DNA from: Synaphobranchus kaupii
Lineage: Eukaryota > Chordata > Actinopteri > Anguilliformes > Synaphobranchidae
Assembly: GCA_029718625.1 (NCBI GenBank)
Contig: CM056391.1
Span: forward strand, 27,692,281-27,756,280
Direction: 5' to 3'
DNA length: 64,000 bases
The notes beneath the pieces were generated by a model. It was not told the DNA's origin. It ran no database searches and saw only the letters and a program-made list of their open reading frames with translations. Shown here in pieces: positions 34,216-52,079 of this stretch. Numbering within the stretch: the first letter of the stretch is position 1; the number at the start of each line of letters is the position of its first letter. A program made the translations under genes and the position numbers.

Positions 34216-35351
34216 GGAAACGGCGGATGTTAAAGTAGAGGGATTTACAGAAGATGCCATAGCCTATTTACTATATGGTCTGATTTCAATAAGTGTTACA
34301 AGCTTGGACTTGACAATTGTAAAATAGCCTACTTCACGAAAAATCCAAAAATTCTGAAACAAACTCTCAAAGTTTCATGTTTAAAATCAACTGGAGGGGG
34401 GGGGGGGTGCTGTAGGGTTATTAGAGTGTTTTCAAGTGTAACTGAAAGTATTTAATTCTCTGTATGTTGTCTAGCCACTTTTCAACAGAATGCTGGCAAA
34501 GAAGACAAGTCGATATTCCACTTAAAGGACACAATGATTAAATAAACCTGGCAATATGCTGGTTTTATAAACCTGCTTAATAAGCTGTAACGTTAGTACT
34601 TTTTAAAATTATGTAGGCTAATTTTAATGTTAGCCTTAATGCTTTAAGCCTACAATTGCTTGCTAACTATGTCATATGCCTTATAGGAACCGGTAGCATT
34701 TTTTTTACACAGGTGAGACTCTTGATGTTACGAGAAATCTAGCTGGCTAATCATAGAGAAGCAGCAAAACGATATTACAAACGTTTTCTAGCTAAAAATA
34801 CCTTACTTAATCATATAAGTGTGACAAAACTACCTAAAAATGTTTTGGAAACTAGCTAGCTAGCTAATCTTCTGTTTTCTATTATCCATATTCCCTTACT
34901 GCCCAGTGCTCAAGGCTCATCAGCATTTTTCCTCAAACGTTACAGGCTTGGATCTGCTGGTCACAAGCCAAATGCTGCTGGATTATCCAAATGCGGATCC
35001 AAATACTTCAAGTATATAAAATGGACGTTCAGAAGAGGCAAAGTATATAGAGCTCCTTAGTGACTTGTGACAATACCAGCTGGAGAGGGAGCAGTTCAGA
35101 GTGAGCAAAAAAAAAGCTGCAAGAGGGCATTGTGGTGTCAACATTCAACATTCCACCGTTCATTCTCTATGGGAATTTTTTGGGATAAAAAGGTGAAGAT
35201 CCCAAAAAAGATATCTAAAAGATAAATACAAGCACAAGGGGAAAAAAAATGTCTCAAACACTGCTCAGGCCACAGCACATTTTGACACTGCTTACAAAAA
35301 ACACTCATATATAAAGTACAAATAAAGCAGTTTAACAGCATGCAAAATGTA
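34216..35351. other. Noncoding stretch up to the assembly gap
   Basis: A G run (about 34395-34408) and CTAGCTAG words are present. No frame with a recognisable domain. Confidence 0.4.
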
Positions 35352-35851
35352 NNNNNNNNNNNNNNNNNNNNNNNNNNNNNNNNNNNNNNNNNNNNNNNNN
35401 NNNNNNNNNNNNNNNNNNNNNNNNNNNNNNNNNNNNNNNNNNNNNNNNNNNNNNNNNNNNNNNNNNNNNNNNNNNNNNNNNNNNNNNNNNNNNNNNNNNN
35501 NNNNNNNNNNNNNNNNNNNNNNNNNNNNNNNNNNNNNNNNNNNNNNNNNNNNNNNNNNNNNNNNNNNNNNNNNNNNNNNNNNNNNNNNNNNNNNNNNNNN
35601 NNNNNNNNNNNNNNNNNNNNNNNNNNNNNNNNNNNNNNNNNNNNNNNNNNNNNNNNNNNNNNNNNNNNNNNNNNNNNNNNNNNNNNNNNNNNNNNNNNNN
35701 NNNNNNNNNNNNNNNNNNNNNNNNNNNNNNNNNNNNNNNNNNNNNNNNNNNNNNNNNNNNNNNNNNNNNNNNNNNNNNNNNNNNNNNNNNNNNNNNNNNN
35801 NNNNNNNNNNNNNNNNNNNNNNNNNNNNNNNNNNNNNNNNNNNNNNNNNNN
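35352..35851. other. Assembly gap, 500 N
   Basis: Exactly 500 undetermined bases. The round number suggests a fixed-size placeholder, so the true distance is unknown. Confidence 1.
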
Positions 35852-36677
35852 AAAGTCTCCGCCAGAGTGTTGTCTTGCACTCCAAAGCAAGATGAAAGCA
35901 GCCAAGTTAGAACAACAGCTTCCCCCACCCTTGTCTCTCCACCCCCGAGCCACACCTGCAAACTTCGCACACACACGTCATCCAGGGAAAGTCTAAGAGC
36001 CCCTTTCCGACATCAGAAGTGTTCGGAGAGCAGTGATGGACTGGATGCCTACGAGCGACGATCAGCCCAGCTGCCCAGAGAAGGAACCAAAGCCAAAACT
36101 GGCATAGACCCCTGGACAGAGATGAGACGGGCGTGGTTAAGGGGCATCCACGTGCGGAAGAAGCAAGTTTGCTGAATGCTGTGCCCTCCGCAACCAAAGG
36201 ACTGCCAGTAACCATGCTGGGGTTCTAGGAGGTAAAACTGGCGCACACTGTGCAGAATTGGTAGAGACACTGTGGGATTAGGCCGCCTTTCACTCACGCA
36301 GTTACAACATTAATGGGAAAAAGCACTGCATGTTACCCAAGGAAGTCCAGGGAACCTCTTCCCTTGCCAGTCCAGATACCCTGACACTGGAGAAGGAAGA
36401 GACTGAACCAAGGTGCCATGACAGCAGTGACACAAAAAAATGTCTGCACCACACCGGATCATCACAATGGGACTATTAAACTGGACATGGACTAATTGTT
36501 TTAAAGATGGTTAGTGAACCATTGGGACAGTTGTTTTCATGCGGCTATCATTGTACAATGACATATACAATGTCCAAATGTGTGGTTGTTATGATGATGG
36601 AACGATAGGCTCTTAGCAGCTGCATGCACCTATCGTTCCAAGAGAGGGAATGACGGGATGTTGCCTAATGTCTTTTG

Positions 36678-36753
<76 letters not shown>

Positions 36754-37439
36754 GTCTCTCTCCCTCTCTCTGTCTCTCTCTGTCTCTGCCCCCCCCCCCC
36801 CCCCCCCCACCCCCCCACATCCCTACCACCACCTTTTAACCTAATACCATGCCCATGTTGTGTTTAAGTCCCTTTTATAGAGTGTAGGTGCCCCACCAAA
36901 TACTGTTCCTGGACACTTATGGACAAGTCTGCCCTATTCATGTGATTATTTAGACTGGCAATCCCGTGGACGATAAACCCTGTCCGTAAGGTTCCCCTGC
37001 GTGGACTGACAGCGGTCATAACATGCAGTGCTATCATTAATTGTTCCGCTCTTCACATGTTGCTGTGAGTGATAATGCCTAAGCCCTCAACTCCCACAGT
37101 CTTCTCCTGCCATTCCCTAAAGGACACCCACAGACACAAGTGCAATCAAGTGCAACCGGTCCCACACCCTGCCGCGGGAAGCTAGCCCTAAGAAACTGCC
37201 GTCAGCAGTCTACCCAATTGGATCCAGGCTAAAGGAGCCAAAATGGATTCCGACAGGGAAAGAGACGCTTCCCCACCCGTCAGAAGAGAGGTCCTGACTG
37301 CACTTTGCCACCTGTGGATCATCCAGCTTCCTGTCACAGGAGACAGAGCCCCCCGCACGCCGTGCAGAACTGGTAGAGACACTGTGGGAGTAGATTGCAA
37401 ACCACAGCGGCAGGATTCACACACACAGCTGCAGGCTGG
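35852..37439. repeat. Diverged direct repeat pair and simple repeats
   Basis: GTGCAGAA.TGGTAGAGACACTGTGGGA occurs at about 36249-36276 and 37362-37390, with weaker similarity extending upstream in both, so two diverged copies of one repeat are likely. A hairpin GGAACGATAGG / CCTATCGTTCC is at 36599-36639. The open frames here are short and not recognised. Confidence 0.45.
36682..36815. repeat. TC microsatellite followed by poly(C)
   Basis: About 65 bases of perfect TC at 36682-36745, then imperfect TCTG units and a C run at 36789-36808. Ser/Leu and Arg/Glu frames here are artefacts. Confidence 0.95.
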
Positions 37440-37899
37440 TAGACTTAGAGCAGAACAGAGTTAGTACAGCGAGGCAGGACAGGATGAACAGCGTGATTAC
37501 GCCGTTCCTGGCGAGAGCTGATCAAAACCGGACAGGGCAGGACTAGCGAGTTAACGCTGAATACAAGACGAGGCTTTTAAGTTAGGCAAGACAGGACCAG
37601 AGAGTTACCACAAAGAGACTTAACGAACTGGCACAGGACAAAGAACACCGGGTGACTAAATACAAACGTAAACCAGTATCAATTAGGTGCGTGATTAACG
37701 GAGTAGAGAGTGTGCGGAAAGGAGCATGCGGAAAGGAGGAAAGGGATAGGTGGAAATCGAGTAGTGGAACAGAGTGACACGAAAGGGAAAACCACGCCCA
37801 GCCTGCAGCACGAGGGAAACAAACAGGAATACAAACACGATACGAGAGGGAACAGGTAAAACACGGGACACAATAAGGACGGGAGTGAGAGCATCACAT
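37440..37899 (-). repeat. LTR-like repeat (minus)
   Basis: On the minus strand it would begin TGTGATGCTCTCACTCC at 37899. It shares CCACGCCCAGCCTGCA with the LTR-like repeat at 33690-34215 and has a TTAAAAG promoter-like site near 37577. The left boundary is uncertain. Confidence 0.4.
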
Positions 37900-38125
37900 T
37901 ACCAGTCTTTTTTTTGCCCCTGTCCCAACTTTTTTTAAATGTGTTGCAGGCATCAAATTCAGAATTAGCATATATTTACAAAAATCTATAAAGTTGATAA
38001 GGTAAAACATTAAATATCTTTTCTTTGTACTGTTTTCAATTAAATGTATATAAAAGAGAATTTGCTTTCTGCTTTTATGTGCATTTTACAAACTCTCCCA
38101 ACTTTTTTGGACTTGGGGTTTGTAA
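37900..38125 (+). repeat. 3' end of a fish DNA transposon
   Basis: The series CCCCTGTCCCAACTTTTT, GTGTTGCAGGCATCAAATTC, ATTAAATATCTTTTCTTTG and CCCAACTTTTTTGGACTTGG matches, in order, a very common fish repeat ending as I recall it. The body to its left is absent and is replaced by the LTR-like repeat. Confidence 0.55.
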
Positions 38126-39446
38126 TATACTGTATATAATAAAAATAACGATTCTATGTGGTGCTGTAATGGCGACATGTAGTCCACCTGTCTCTTGTTT
38201 TCGTATTTGTTCTTTTGAATGAGTTGTGTTGTATCAAGCTTTTATCTTTTTTTCATGTGCTGGCATGTCTGTTATAGGACAGGGAAGCAAACTGAAAAAT
38301 TCAGTCCACTCCTGCTGCTCTTTTAATAAAATACCAAATTATTCAGTTGTGCTAGTTTTGTTTATGGTTGTCACTGTGGAGACGCATTCATAACATATAC
38401 TCGGGAATGTCTGTTAGATCCACGGCAACAAAGTTACCTTTGCTCTTCACCGGAGTTTGAGTGGCTTGATATCAAGACTGATGCAGGACTGCAGGCAATC
38501 CTCAAAAGGCCACCCGGGGAAAAAAGGGAGAAGAGGACGCGGGGGAGGAGTGAGGCGACGACTGGGGAGGCTGAGTGGGTTTGGTGCTCCGTTTCGACTG
38601 GACAGAGACTGTGCGTGTATGGAGGCAAGTCATGGAAGTGGAGTTTGTGTATATGTTGGCAGGGCTTTTAGTGGAACTGCTGTGATCCGAGAGACGCATT
38701 GCTCTGCGGACGTGGAGTTGCTCGTTTTTTTAGTTTTAGACCCAAATATCTACCATGTAGATGTTTGGTCCAAAAAAATTTGAGAAAAGCTTTGTCCTTA
38801 CAGCTGTTAGACTGCTTCAAGACACTGGACATCTCAAGACAGCAAAGGCAGATGAGGAGCTGTTATTGCTTTTGGCATTCCACTCGACTCATGCCTTCAC
38901 TTTAATTCACTTAATTAGTTTGAGTAATTCAATGATTCTATTGAATGTCTTTATTTAATATGTTTGTTTGTGTGTTGTGGGTCTGCCCCACTTTCTGTCT
39001 TTTTTGTTGTTGCTGGGGGCTGCAGGTTCCCTCACAGGAAAATAAAAGTTATTATATTCTATTCTAAACATAAAATACTACATTGTCATGGTAGTGGACA
39101 GAAAAATCAAGCAAAGTCGAATCAGGGAAAAACAACGCTTCTAAACAGCTTAAAGCGCTTCTGAATCAGCGGTTTATTAAACATGCACGGAAATCAACCA
39201 AACAGCGCAAATACAGCAATCAAAATAATAACTATCAAGATAAGTAATCAATAGAATAGAAATGCTTACCTTCACACGGCATTAGGCTACTCCACGCAAA
39301 ACAGCCAAGCAACCAGGAAGCAATTTGAGAAAGAGTGATTCCAAATCAGCAGTATAAGGCCACAATGCTACTAAGTGGAAAACGACGACAATGGTAATCA
39401 AAACCATGGATCAATGGTACATCAAAACGACAAAAAAAACATCCAA
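38126..39446. other. Noncoding stretch, partly LTR-element interior
   Basis: Up to about 39060 there is no recognised feature except GGAAAATAAAAGTTATTATATTCTATTC, which looks like a LINE tail. About 39080-39446 lies immediately downstream (minus strand) of a primer site and is probably the leader of the proline-primed LTR element. No gag or pol frame follows. Confidence 0.4.
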
Positions 39447-39464
39447 ATCCCGGACGAGCCCCCA
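39447..39464 (-). other. Primer binding site, proline tRNA
   Basis: TGGGGGCTCGTCCGGGAT on the minus strand, four bases from the end of the LTR at 39469. It is the classical proline-tRNA primer site also used by murine leukaemia viruses. Confidence 0.9.
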
Positions 39465-39468
39465 TTTT

Positions 39469-41571
39469 TGTTACAGCCACTCCCTGAATGACCGCAACGT
39501 AAAAATGCATGGAGACACTGAGTTGCAAATAAGGAAAATAAGTTTATTAAACAAAGGGGTAGAGAGTGTATGGATGCGTGAATGCAGGTAGGTTATATGT
39601 GTCTATGTGTGTGTGTGCGTAGAAAAAGAAAAAGATCAGCAGATAAAAAATATAAAAAACCACGGTCCAGCAAACATGTAGGGTCGTAGGCCATGAAGGG
39701 AGAAAAAACCATCTGAAGCACTGGTACAAACAAACTGCCACTCCAGAGTCCTGGGCAACCCAGTCTTTTAAAGGAGTGGGCCCAGGTGACTCCAATCACA
39801 TCGATCAGGATCCAATCAATCAATTACGTCACAGCAAGTGTCATGGTTTTTAACCCTGTTTCCCTATGCGGTCGTTTTCCTTAGTGGCCATGCGAGGGCG
39901 CTGCCCTTTTGGTAGATGCTTGCTCCGCCCTGCTGAGATTGCGGAGCTTCTGTTAGCGTCCACACCTGTGCGTGGTCACAGAGCTATTTAAGCCTCCCGT
40001 TTCCTTCGTTCGGGGCTTCGAGATTGATTGTTGATTGTGATTGTTTGTTGTTTGTGCTGTGGTGTGCTGTTTGGCATTATTTGTGCTGTTTTGTGTGCGG
40101 TTTATTTAGCCCTTTTAAAGTTTAAGCCAGTATGTTTGTTCTAGTGTTTTAAGGAGACCGTTTTGCTCCATTTAGCTCTGTTGTGCTTTATTGGGTTTTG
40201 CGGGACTTGCCTTTGTGCTTTGAGCTGTCAGGTTTAATTCCTGTTTTGTGTGCTCATTTCAGTCTCCGCTTTCTGGTCTGTCCTTTGTAGTTTGCCTAGA
40301 TCATTTGCCATTTGCTGTCTCTTTCTCCTCTCTCTATCTGCTGTCTTCTCTGAAAGCAAGAGGAGTTTGTTTATTGAGAGACAGGGCGTTTTTTCATACT
40401 GACTTTAGGGCTCTATTTATTCTTAGAGGCAGGGCTCATATTTTCTATTGAGCTTGCACTAGTCAGATAGCCGGTAATTCCGGTGCAGCTGTCCTTTCGT
40501 CCCTGTGTGCCTTTATCCGTATATGGAGTTTGACGATTTTGTTCGGAACTGTAGTTCTGTTTCCTCTGTCGGTGCATGTCTTCCTGTGGGGAAGATTAGG
40601 CGATGTTATGGACATGTTTGCGTTTGACTGCTAGTCTCTGGAAGTAGCCTTGGAACATCAGTTCTCTGTTCCTTCGTCTCATTACATTTCCTCTGACTGA
40701 GAGGCTAGGGCATGTGTTTTCTATTTTAGCTTAGTCATTCTGCTAGTAAAGTTATGGCACTGCGGTGCTCCGTCGGCTCGCCTGTAAAATGTTTCTCCCT
40801 CCTGGGAGATCGGGCGTTTACCCCTTTATGTTCTGCATGTGACTGCGAGCTTATGAAACTATCCACGGAACGTTATCTCTGTTCCTTCGCCTTCTCGTTA
40901 CATTCCTCTTTACCAAGAGGCAGGGCGTTTATTCTCCATACTCGTGTTAGTCAGATAGCCGATAATTCCGGTGCAGCTGTCCTTTCGTCCCTGTGTGCCT
41001 TTATCCGTATATGGAGTTTGACCATTTTGTTTGGAACTGTATCTGTTTCGTCTGTCGGTGCATGTCTTCCTGTGGGGAAGATTGGGCGATGTTGTGGACA
41101 TGTTTGCGTTTGACTACGAGTCTCTGAGAGTAGCCTTGGAACGTTAGATCCCGTTCCCTTCGCCTCCTGGTAATTCTAATTCGCATTAGTTTTCAGTGTT
41201 TGTTTGCTGTGTGTTTTGTTTGTGCCATTGTGCTACTCGCCTGTTCTTATGCGTCTCGTTATCGAGACAGGGCGTTCTATTTCTGGCTCTCTTTAGTTAC
41301 TTAGCTTGTAGTAGTATGGGGTATCAGTTCTTTGTTCCCTTTCGCCTTGTTGGGGTTTCTTGTTGTGAAACCAGGCGTTTGTGCTTCTACTCATTGGTGT
41401 GTAACAGTGAGCCGGTCAGTAGCTTTGGTGTGTGTGTTCCTTGCCTTGTCTCCTCCCTTAACTGCGGGGTTTCCCGCCTTAGGGCTTAAAGAATCCGCTT
41501 GCTGCGTTTGGCTCCTCCCACTTCACACGTCACACCCCCTTACAGCAAGGGAGAGACAGACACGTGGAACA
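39469..41571 (-). repeat. Proline-primed LTR, split by a solo LTR
   Basis: On the minus strand the LTR runs from TGTTCCACGTGTC (41571) to GGCTGTAACA (39469) and is about 397 bp once the inserted solo LTR (39839-41544 plus one 5-bp duplication) is removed. Minus-strand AATAAA is at 39548-39543 and a TTTAAAAGA core-promoter-like site is near 39765-39774. The interior lies to the left with the primer site at 39447-39464. The element's second LTR is not found in the window. Confidence 0.75.
39839..41544 (+). repeat. 1.7-kb solo LTR with internal duplication
   Basis: Starts TGTCATGG and ends CCCCCTTACA, flanked by GCAAG at 39834-39838 and 41545-41549. TATTTAAG at 39985-39992 is the likely core promoter. 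It is related to the solo LTR at 61383-62103, which has the same start, end and promoter spacing but is 721 bp. The extra length here is partly a diverged tandem duplication with period 488 bp: the segment from GTCAGATAGCC at 40462 recurs at 40950 and remains similar for over 200 bp. There is no internal coding region. Confidence 0.85.
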
Positions 41572-44500
41572 GACAGGTTGAGTCAATCTGGAAGACACAC
41601 TGGAGGTATTGTGGGGTGACAATCCCTAAGAGTCATTTATCTGGATCAGAGTAATCTTGATTGCAGAGTGTCTGCAACATTTCTGACTACTTGTCACATC
41701 TAAGGCTTCAATAAATTTGATCAATGAGTAACCTAGTGAATGAAGTGCTCAAGATGCTGAGTGGTTAACCAAATACACACATATTATTGCTCAGTAATAA
41801 TTTAACATTATTAAAGATCAGAGATACTGAATCGGGTTCTTTAAAGAGGAAAGAGAAGTATTTGACACAATGGAAAGGAGTCAGTTTAGTGGTGTCTTAA
41901 GCTGGAAGGGAGGGGCAAGCTGAGGACTACCTAAAGCTTGGAGAGTGACTTGATGTTGCTCTTTACCATTTTTCAGAGTTTGATCACTGATATGTCAATT
42001 TGAAGTTGTCAAGCCCCTCACAATTTTTTTAAGAACAAGGCTAAGGGTCAAGGGTCTTGATAGTGGCTCTGTGATGAAAATGAATAATAAATTGTTAAGT
42101 GATCCTGACTAATTAAGAAATTAATTACTTGTGGATTTTTCTCAATTTTTATGTATTGTGTTATGTGGATACATCTTTTACAGTAAAAATTGTTTTTCCC
42201 ATTTCCATGTTTTAACAAGGATGCATTCAAATGAAATCAAGGCTTTTTATGTGTATTGCAATTACAATAGGGTCACCATTCCACCACTTACAAAACCATG
42301 ATAATAATGAGCCCATTTTCCAGCATACATGCATCTATCCATGCTGATTTTCACTATGTCAAAATATTATTCTTAGATGCTCCATTTATATTTGATTACA
42401 TTCAGGTCAGAAGAGAGATTAATCAAAGGATAGCTTGTACAGGTTATTCACACCTGCTTGAGCGCAGCTGGAGTCTTGTGTAAATGTTATCTTTCATGCC
42501 GTGTCACAACAGTTGACCTAACAGAGTCCTGCCTCATCCAGTGAGTTTCTTTCCACTTAGACGGCAGCCCCCATGGGAGCAGCCATCCCATAATTCCTTT
42601 CAAAAGTGACAAATGCCTCGCCCTCCTCTGAGGCCATTTGGAAGTCTGTGCTGGGGCCTACCAGACCACACATTGGTGGAGAATTCGCCCCGCTGATAAT
42701 AACAGTTGGCAGGGGAGCATCCTTCCCCATGGCGCCTTGCCAGGGTACTGTCAGTCAGGCCATTCCTCCCCCCTCCTCTCCGCCTCTGTGAGAGGGGACC
42801 ATTGTGAATGATTTGTATCGGCTGGTAACGCCGTGTGGACACGGCGCCTCACGCTGAGACGTAACTCTTTAATCCGTCGTTATTCCCGCGCCTCCTTTCT
42901 CTCTCGCCCTCTCCACCAAGCGATTTCGCTGCTAATGCTGCACCGCGGCGCTGTCGCGGGCGCTATGAGGACCCTCGCAACAGGTGCACTCCCCTCCCTC
43001 GCCTCCTTTCACCCTCTGTGATCCAGGAATGGTTGGAGAGAAGCATGGGGGGTGGGGGTTGACTGAGGGAGTGGGGGGGAGGGGGCGGGGTTCTTGTGTG
43101 GAATTTAACTGTAAAGAAGAATCAAAGGGCCCCCATCTAGTCGCAGACACCAATCAGCGAGGTTGGCAGCTGTCCCAGGCTCTGAGTTCCCCTGGATGCC
43201 ATGGTGAAGACATAGAGATTGTATTTTTTTTCTCCTTCTTTTTAGTGTTCTTTCGTTACTCCTTTCCTTTGGGTCCCCGGTGCCAGTGGGGCACTCTGAC
43301 TGGGCCAAGGGGCACGCATGGCAGGACCAAACAAAGGGCCAGAGGGGGAACAAAGCTGTCCACTCTACTTGAATTACAAGTGGTTAGTACTCATCTGGAA
43401 GAAAAAGAACATCAATGGCCCCATTCATGGGCACAGTGAATCCTCACCTAAGGTACATGGCTTTCAGGGGCCAGGAGAGACACGGGGTTCACTGTGTTTT
43501 GTGGAAATCCAAGGAAAACGGGTGCATTGCTGTGCCACAACACGGAATAAAAACAAACAAACAATAAACTTGACCCACTTCCAAAAAAGTAGTACTTATT
43601 AAATGGTCTAAACTTCGTTTAAACACTGAAGTGTGTCACACACGTTGGTCATAACAGCCTAGTAAATTTATAATACCATACATAACTGCTTAAACAAATA
43701 TCAGAAAAAGACTACTTTAAGGAGAAGAAGAGAACCATATAATCCACTGTGAGTTCATAATATAATAACTAATATAAAAAAAACACACAATTCAAGATTA
43801 TAAATAATGCTTTCATATGTACAAGTTCAGTCAAAGCAAATTCAATCAGTCGTACACGTCCGGACCAAAACGGAGCCTCCACCTTGTCTAATTAGTGTCT
43901 TGGCAACTGCGGGTTACCCCGTCCCACTCGTCGGTCCCCGAGGATGAATAAGTTTGGAAAGAACAGCGCCATCTCACTCCTGGGAGACGGTTACACCGCG
44001 AAACAACTGACAGCTCTCCGGCTCGCCCGGCAAAACGTCCTAGACACCTACTATGCATCTGCGTTGCACTCGCTACTTGAACAAGTTCACAAATTAAATG
44101 GGAGAAGATGTGCCAGCAAATATCACCTTTTTTTAAACCGCTATTCCAATGAATATCAGCCGGCAGCGCTGAGATGAAACACCTGCAACAAGAAGCTTAA
44201 TTTTCTCCCCTGCTATTGGTTCTTTCCAAATTTACCCTCACGCCCTTAACTTGAAAAAAGGAGATTGACAAAATAAAACTATATTTAATGTATCACCTAG
44301 CTATGTTTGACGGATCTGTTCACAACAAAATATTGTACAAGCAATATATATCGAAGATTGTGGTTGTATGGTGTACAGCAAATGTAGCAAAATGTTCAGT
44401 GGGCAGTCAATCCTGATAGAGTAAATTTTAGTCTGATGGAGTCCACCTGGTCCCATGTTGTCTTGGGGCATGCTCTTCATCAAAGAAAGTATTGGTGCGG

Positions 44501-45530
44501 AAGAGCATTCCCCGCCCACTCGGAAGTTCACTGGCGAAGTGATTTTTACATCACTCTCCATTCAACAGTCATCCTAATTCTGCAATGGCAGTATGTGAGG
44601 TCAATTTAAAAAAAAAGAATATGAACAGTCGGTCTAAAAAATTAATCCGATCAAAAAATTGGAATTGAGTATTTTTTTCTGAACGTAGCCTATGATGACT
44701 AGACTCCATTATGCATAGCATTCACAGTCTATTATTTTCTATTTACATATCTATTTCCACAGCTAAGTGGTGTGTGTTTTGAGAACGGGAAAGCTTTAAA
44801 GCTGTCAGGAGCCCTGTCACTGTTACAAGGACAGCAATGTTATAATTATAATTTGACAATGTGTGTGTGTGTACCCTCAAAATCAAAACTACTCCCCCCT
44901 CCCACCCACATGATCGGACTCTGAAATCTGCCCTCACCCCTGCCCCTGTGTATTCAACAAAAATAGGGAAAAGAAAAGGTAGAGGGTCCCAAATAAAATA
45001 AACTTTTGCTTAGGGCACCCAAAAGGTCAGGGGCATGCCACATCCTTTACATTCACAATGGAGTGCTTCCACATTATATACCTAATATATGAACATTAAA
45101 TTGTTCTTGTACATGAGATTTCTGTTACCAAGGAACATGTAGCGAATTATGGTATTGAATTATACAGTCAATTAATAAAAGAAATGACCTAAAACAGTGC
45201 AAAAGTGAATATAGCACCCCAGGCACAATAATGTACACCTGGGTGCATTAAACCTTAGGTTAGTAGAGGCCTCTTGAAAACATCCCATTGAAATGAAAAC
45301 CATGTTTTGGCAGCCTGACACGTGTACACTGGATGCATAGTTAGAAGGGGTGCCTAACTATAACTATGGAGCAAGTATTAAAACAATAATTCAGTAATTC
45401 AAAGTTAGTCACGATAATAGCCTAGGATACTGTGAATATTGTCAAAGGAAATGACGACACTTTTGCATATGTTTCTCCACAAGAAACTTGAAAGATTCTG
45501 TCATATCTACAGATAATTGCAAAACAGGAA
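41572..45530. other. Noncoding stretch, largely unique
   Basis: About 42480-42850 is repeat-free with balanced composition and could be a conserved noncoding block. About 43040-43090 is G-rich. A 77-codon frame at 43944-44177 and others near 42984-43602 are not recognised. I see no transposon ends in this stretch. Confidence 0.35.
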
Positions 45531-45538
45531 GAGGTGTA

Positions 45539-45714
45539 AAATCCAGGTTCAGAAAGTAAAAGTCCTCCCCAGTATTTTGTTCCATTCGCTTGGATTTGCA
45601 CAATTCTTCAGCCAGGAGGTAGAACTAATTAGTGAAATCAGCTGGGTGGGTTCATGGGTGGAAGAAACACATGGCAGGACTTTTACTTTCTGAACCTTGG
45701 ATTTTACACCTCTG
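45539..45714. mobile_element. hAT-type MITE with 8-bp target duplication
   Basis: 176 bp, starting AAGAGGTGTAAAATCC and ending GGATTTTACACCTCTG, with inverted arms of about 40 bp (45539-45572 and 45680-45714). It is flanked by AAAACAGG at 45531-45538 and 45715-45722. The 8-bp duplication and the CAGAGGTG-type end are typical of the hAT superfamily. There is no coding capacity. Confidence 0.88.
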
Positions 45715-45722
45715 AAAACAGG

Positions 45723-51048
<5,326 letters not shown>

Positions 51049-51053
51049 TGGTC

Positions 51054-51905
51054 TGTTACGCTTGTGTGTGCGTGCTCTCGCTCTCTCGCTCTCTCTCTCT
51101 GTGTTACAAATTCTGCAGGAGTCCGTGTCCCTGCCCTCATCATTCCTCTCATCATTCGCCATCTTCGCTGTCATTCATCATCATCCCATCACCATTGTTG
51201 TACCGCCTCCACCAATCAGAGGACTCCACATCACCCCAGTTCCTCCAACCCGTGGACAGCCTCACCTTTTTAAAACCCTGGGCTTCCCGTGTTGACAGAG
51301 CTGCTTTTCATGTGCCCATTTTTATTGATTGTAGTGGAGTGTTCAGTCCTTCGTTAAAGTGTGTAGTCTACAGAGTATTGTGTATTTCGTATTCCTCTGT
51401 TTGTCAACCTGTTGTATTCCGCCCCCGGCCACGCCGAGGCCCTGCATCATGGTAAGATAGAGGCCTCTATACACTTGCACCCGTAGTTGGAAATCGTATG
51501 TATAGACACACTAGATTAGGAGTGGTTGCCACCTGCTGTCGTTTTGTTGATTAGCTAGAGTAGGTAGTCAGGCTTTTGGGTTATATATTCTAAGTTAGAT
51601 GGTGTTCTACTATTTTTGTTATATCTAGCTCTGTTTGGTTTTGATTTGTTCTTTTCTTTGGCAATACTCACGTTACTTGACCTCGACTGTGTGTCTTGTG
51701 TGTTGTCTGGCACGTGTTAATATTGTAAATAATCACCTGTATTTTTCACCTTGTTGCACTTTTATCACAGTAAACGCTTTTCACCTGGCGGTCTGTTTTC
51801 AGTACTTATTATTCTTGCTAATATTGTTTATATTTTCCATCCCCCGGTCATATATACACCACCGTTACACACCCCACGCACCCCTAGACCATTGGGGTCT
51901 GAACA
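51054..51905 (+). repeat. Gmr1-like 5' LTR
   Basis: 852 bp, starting TGTTACGCTTG and ending TCTGAACA. A TC-rich microsatellite lies near the start. TTTTTAAAACC at about 51269-51279 may serve as the core promoter. Confidence 0.9.
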
Positions 51906-51909
51906 TATT

Positions 51910-51927
51910 TGGGGGCTCGTCCGGGAT
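51910..51927 (+). other. Primer binding site, proline tRNA
   Basis: TGGGGGCTCGTCCGGGAT, four bases after the 5' LTR. It is identical to the site of the unrelated minus-strand LTR at 39447-39464. Confidence 0.92.
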
Positions 51928-52079
51928 AAGCATATTCTGTAAGAGTAGTATTGTTTTTTTTTGTTTTTTTTAGCCTCTTTAGTTGATGTATTGTGGGATT
52001 CTGTGTGGAGTGCTGTGATATAAGGTGATTATACTGTGTTATATAGTGCTGTGCTTAGCGCATATTGAAAGACTGGACC

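Noticed and set aside
35292..35996. Long open frames on both strands near 35.3-36.0 kb
   Set aside because: They run through the 500 N gap, where no real codons exist.
36613..36867. Ser/Leu-rich and Arg/Glu-rich frames
   Set aside because: Translations of the TC microsatellite and poly(C), with no unique coding sequence.
43944..44177. 77-codon frame as a small gene
   Set aside because: No recognisable domain, no poly(A) or splice context, and the length is expected by chance.
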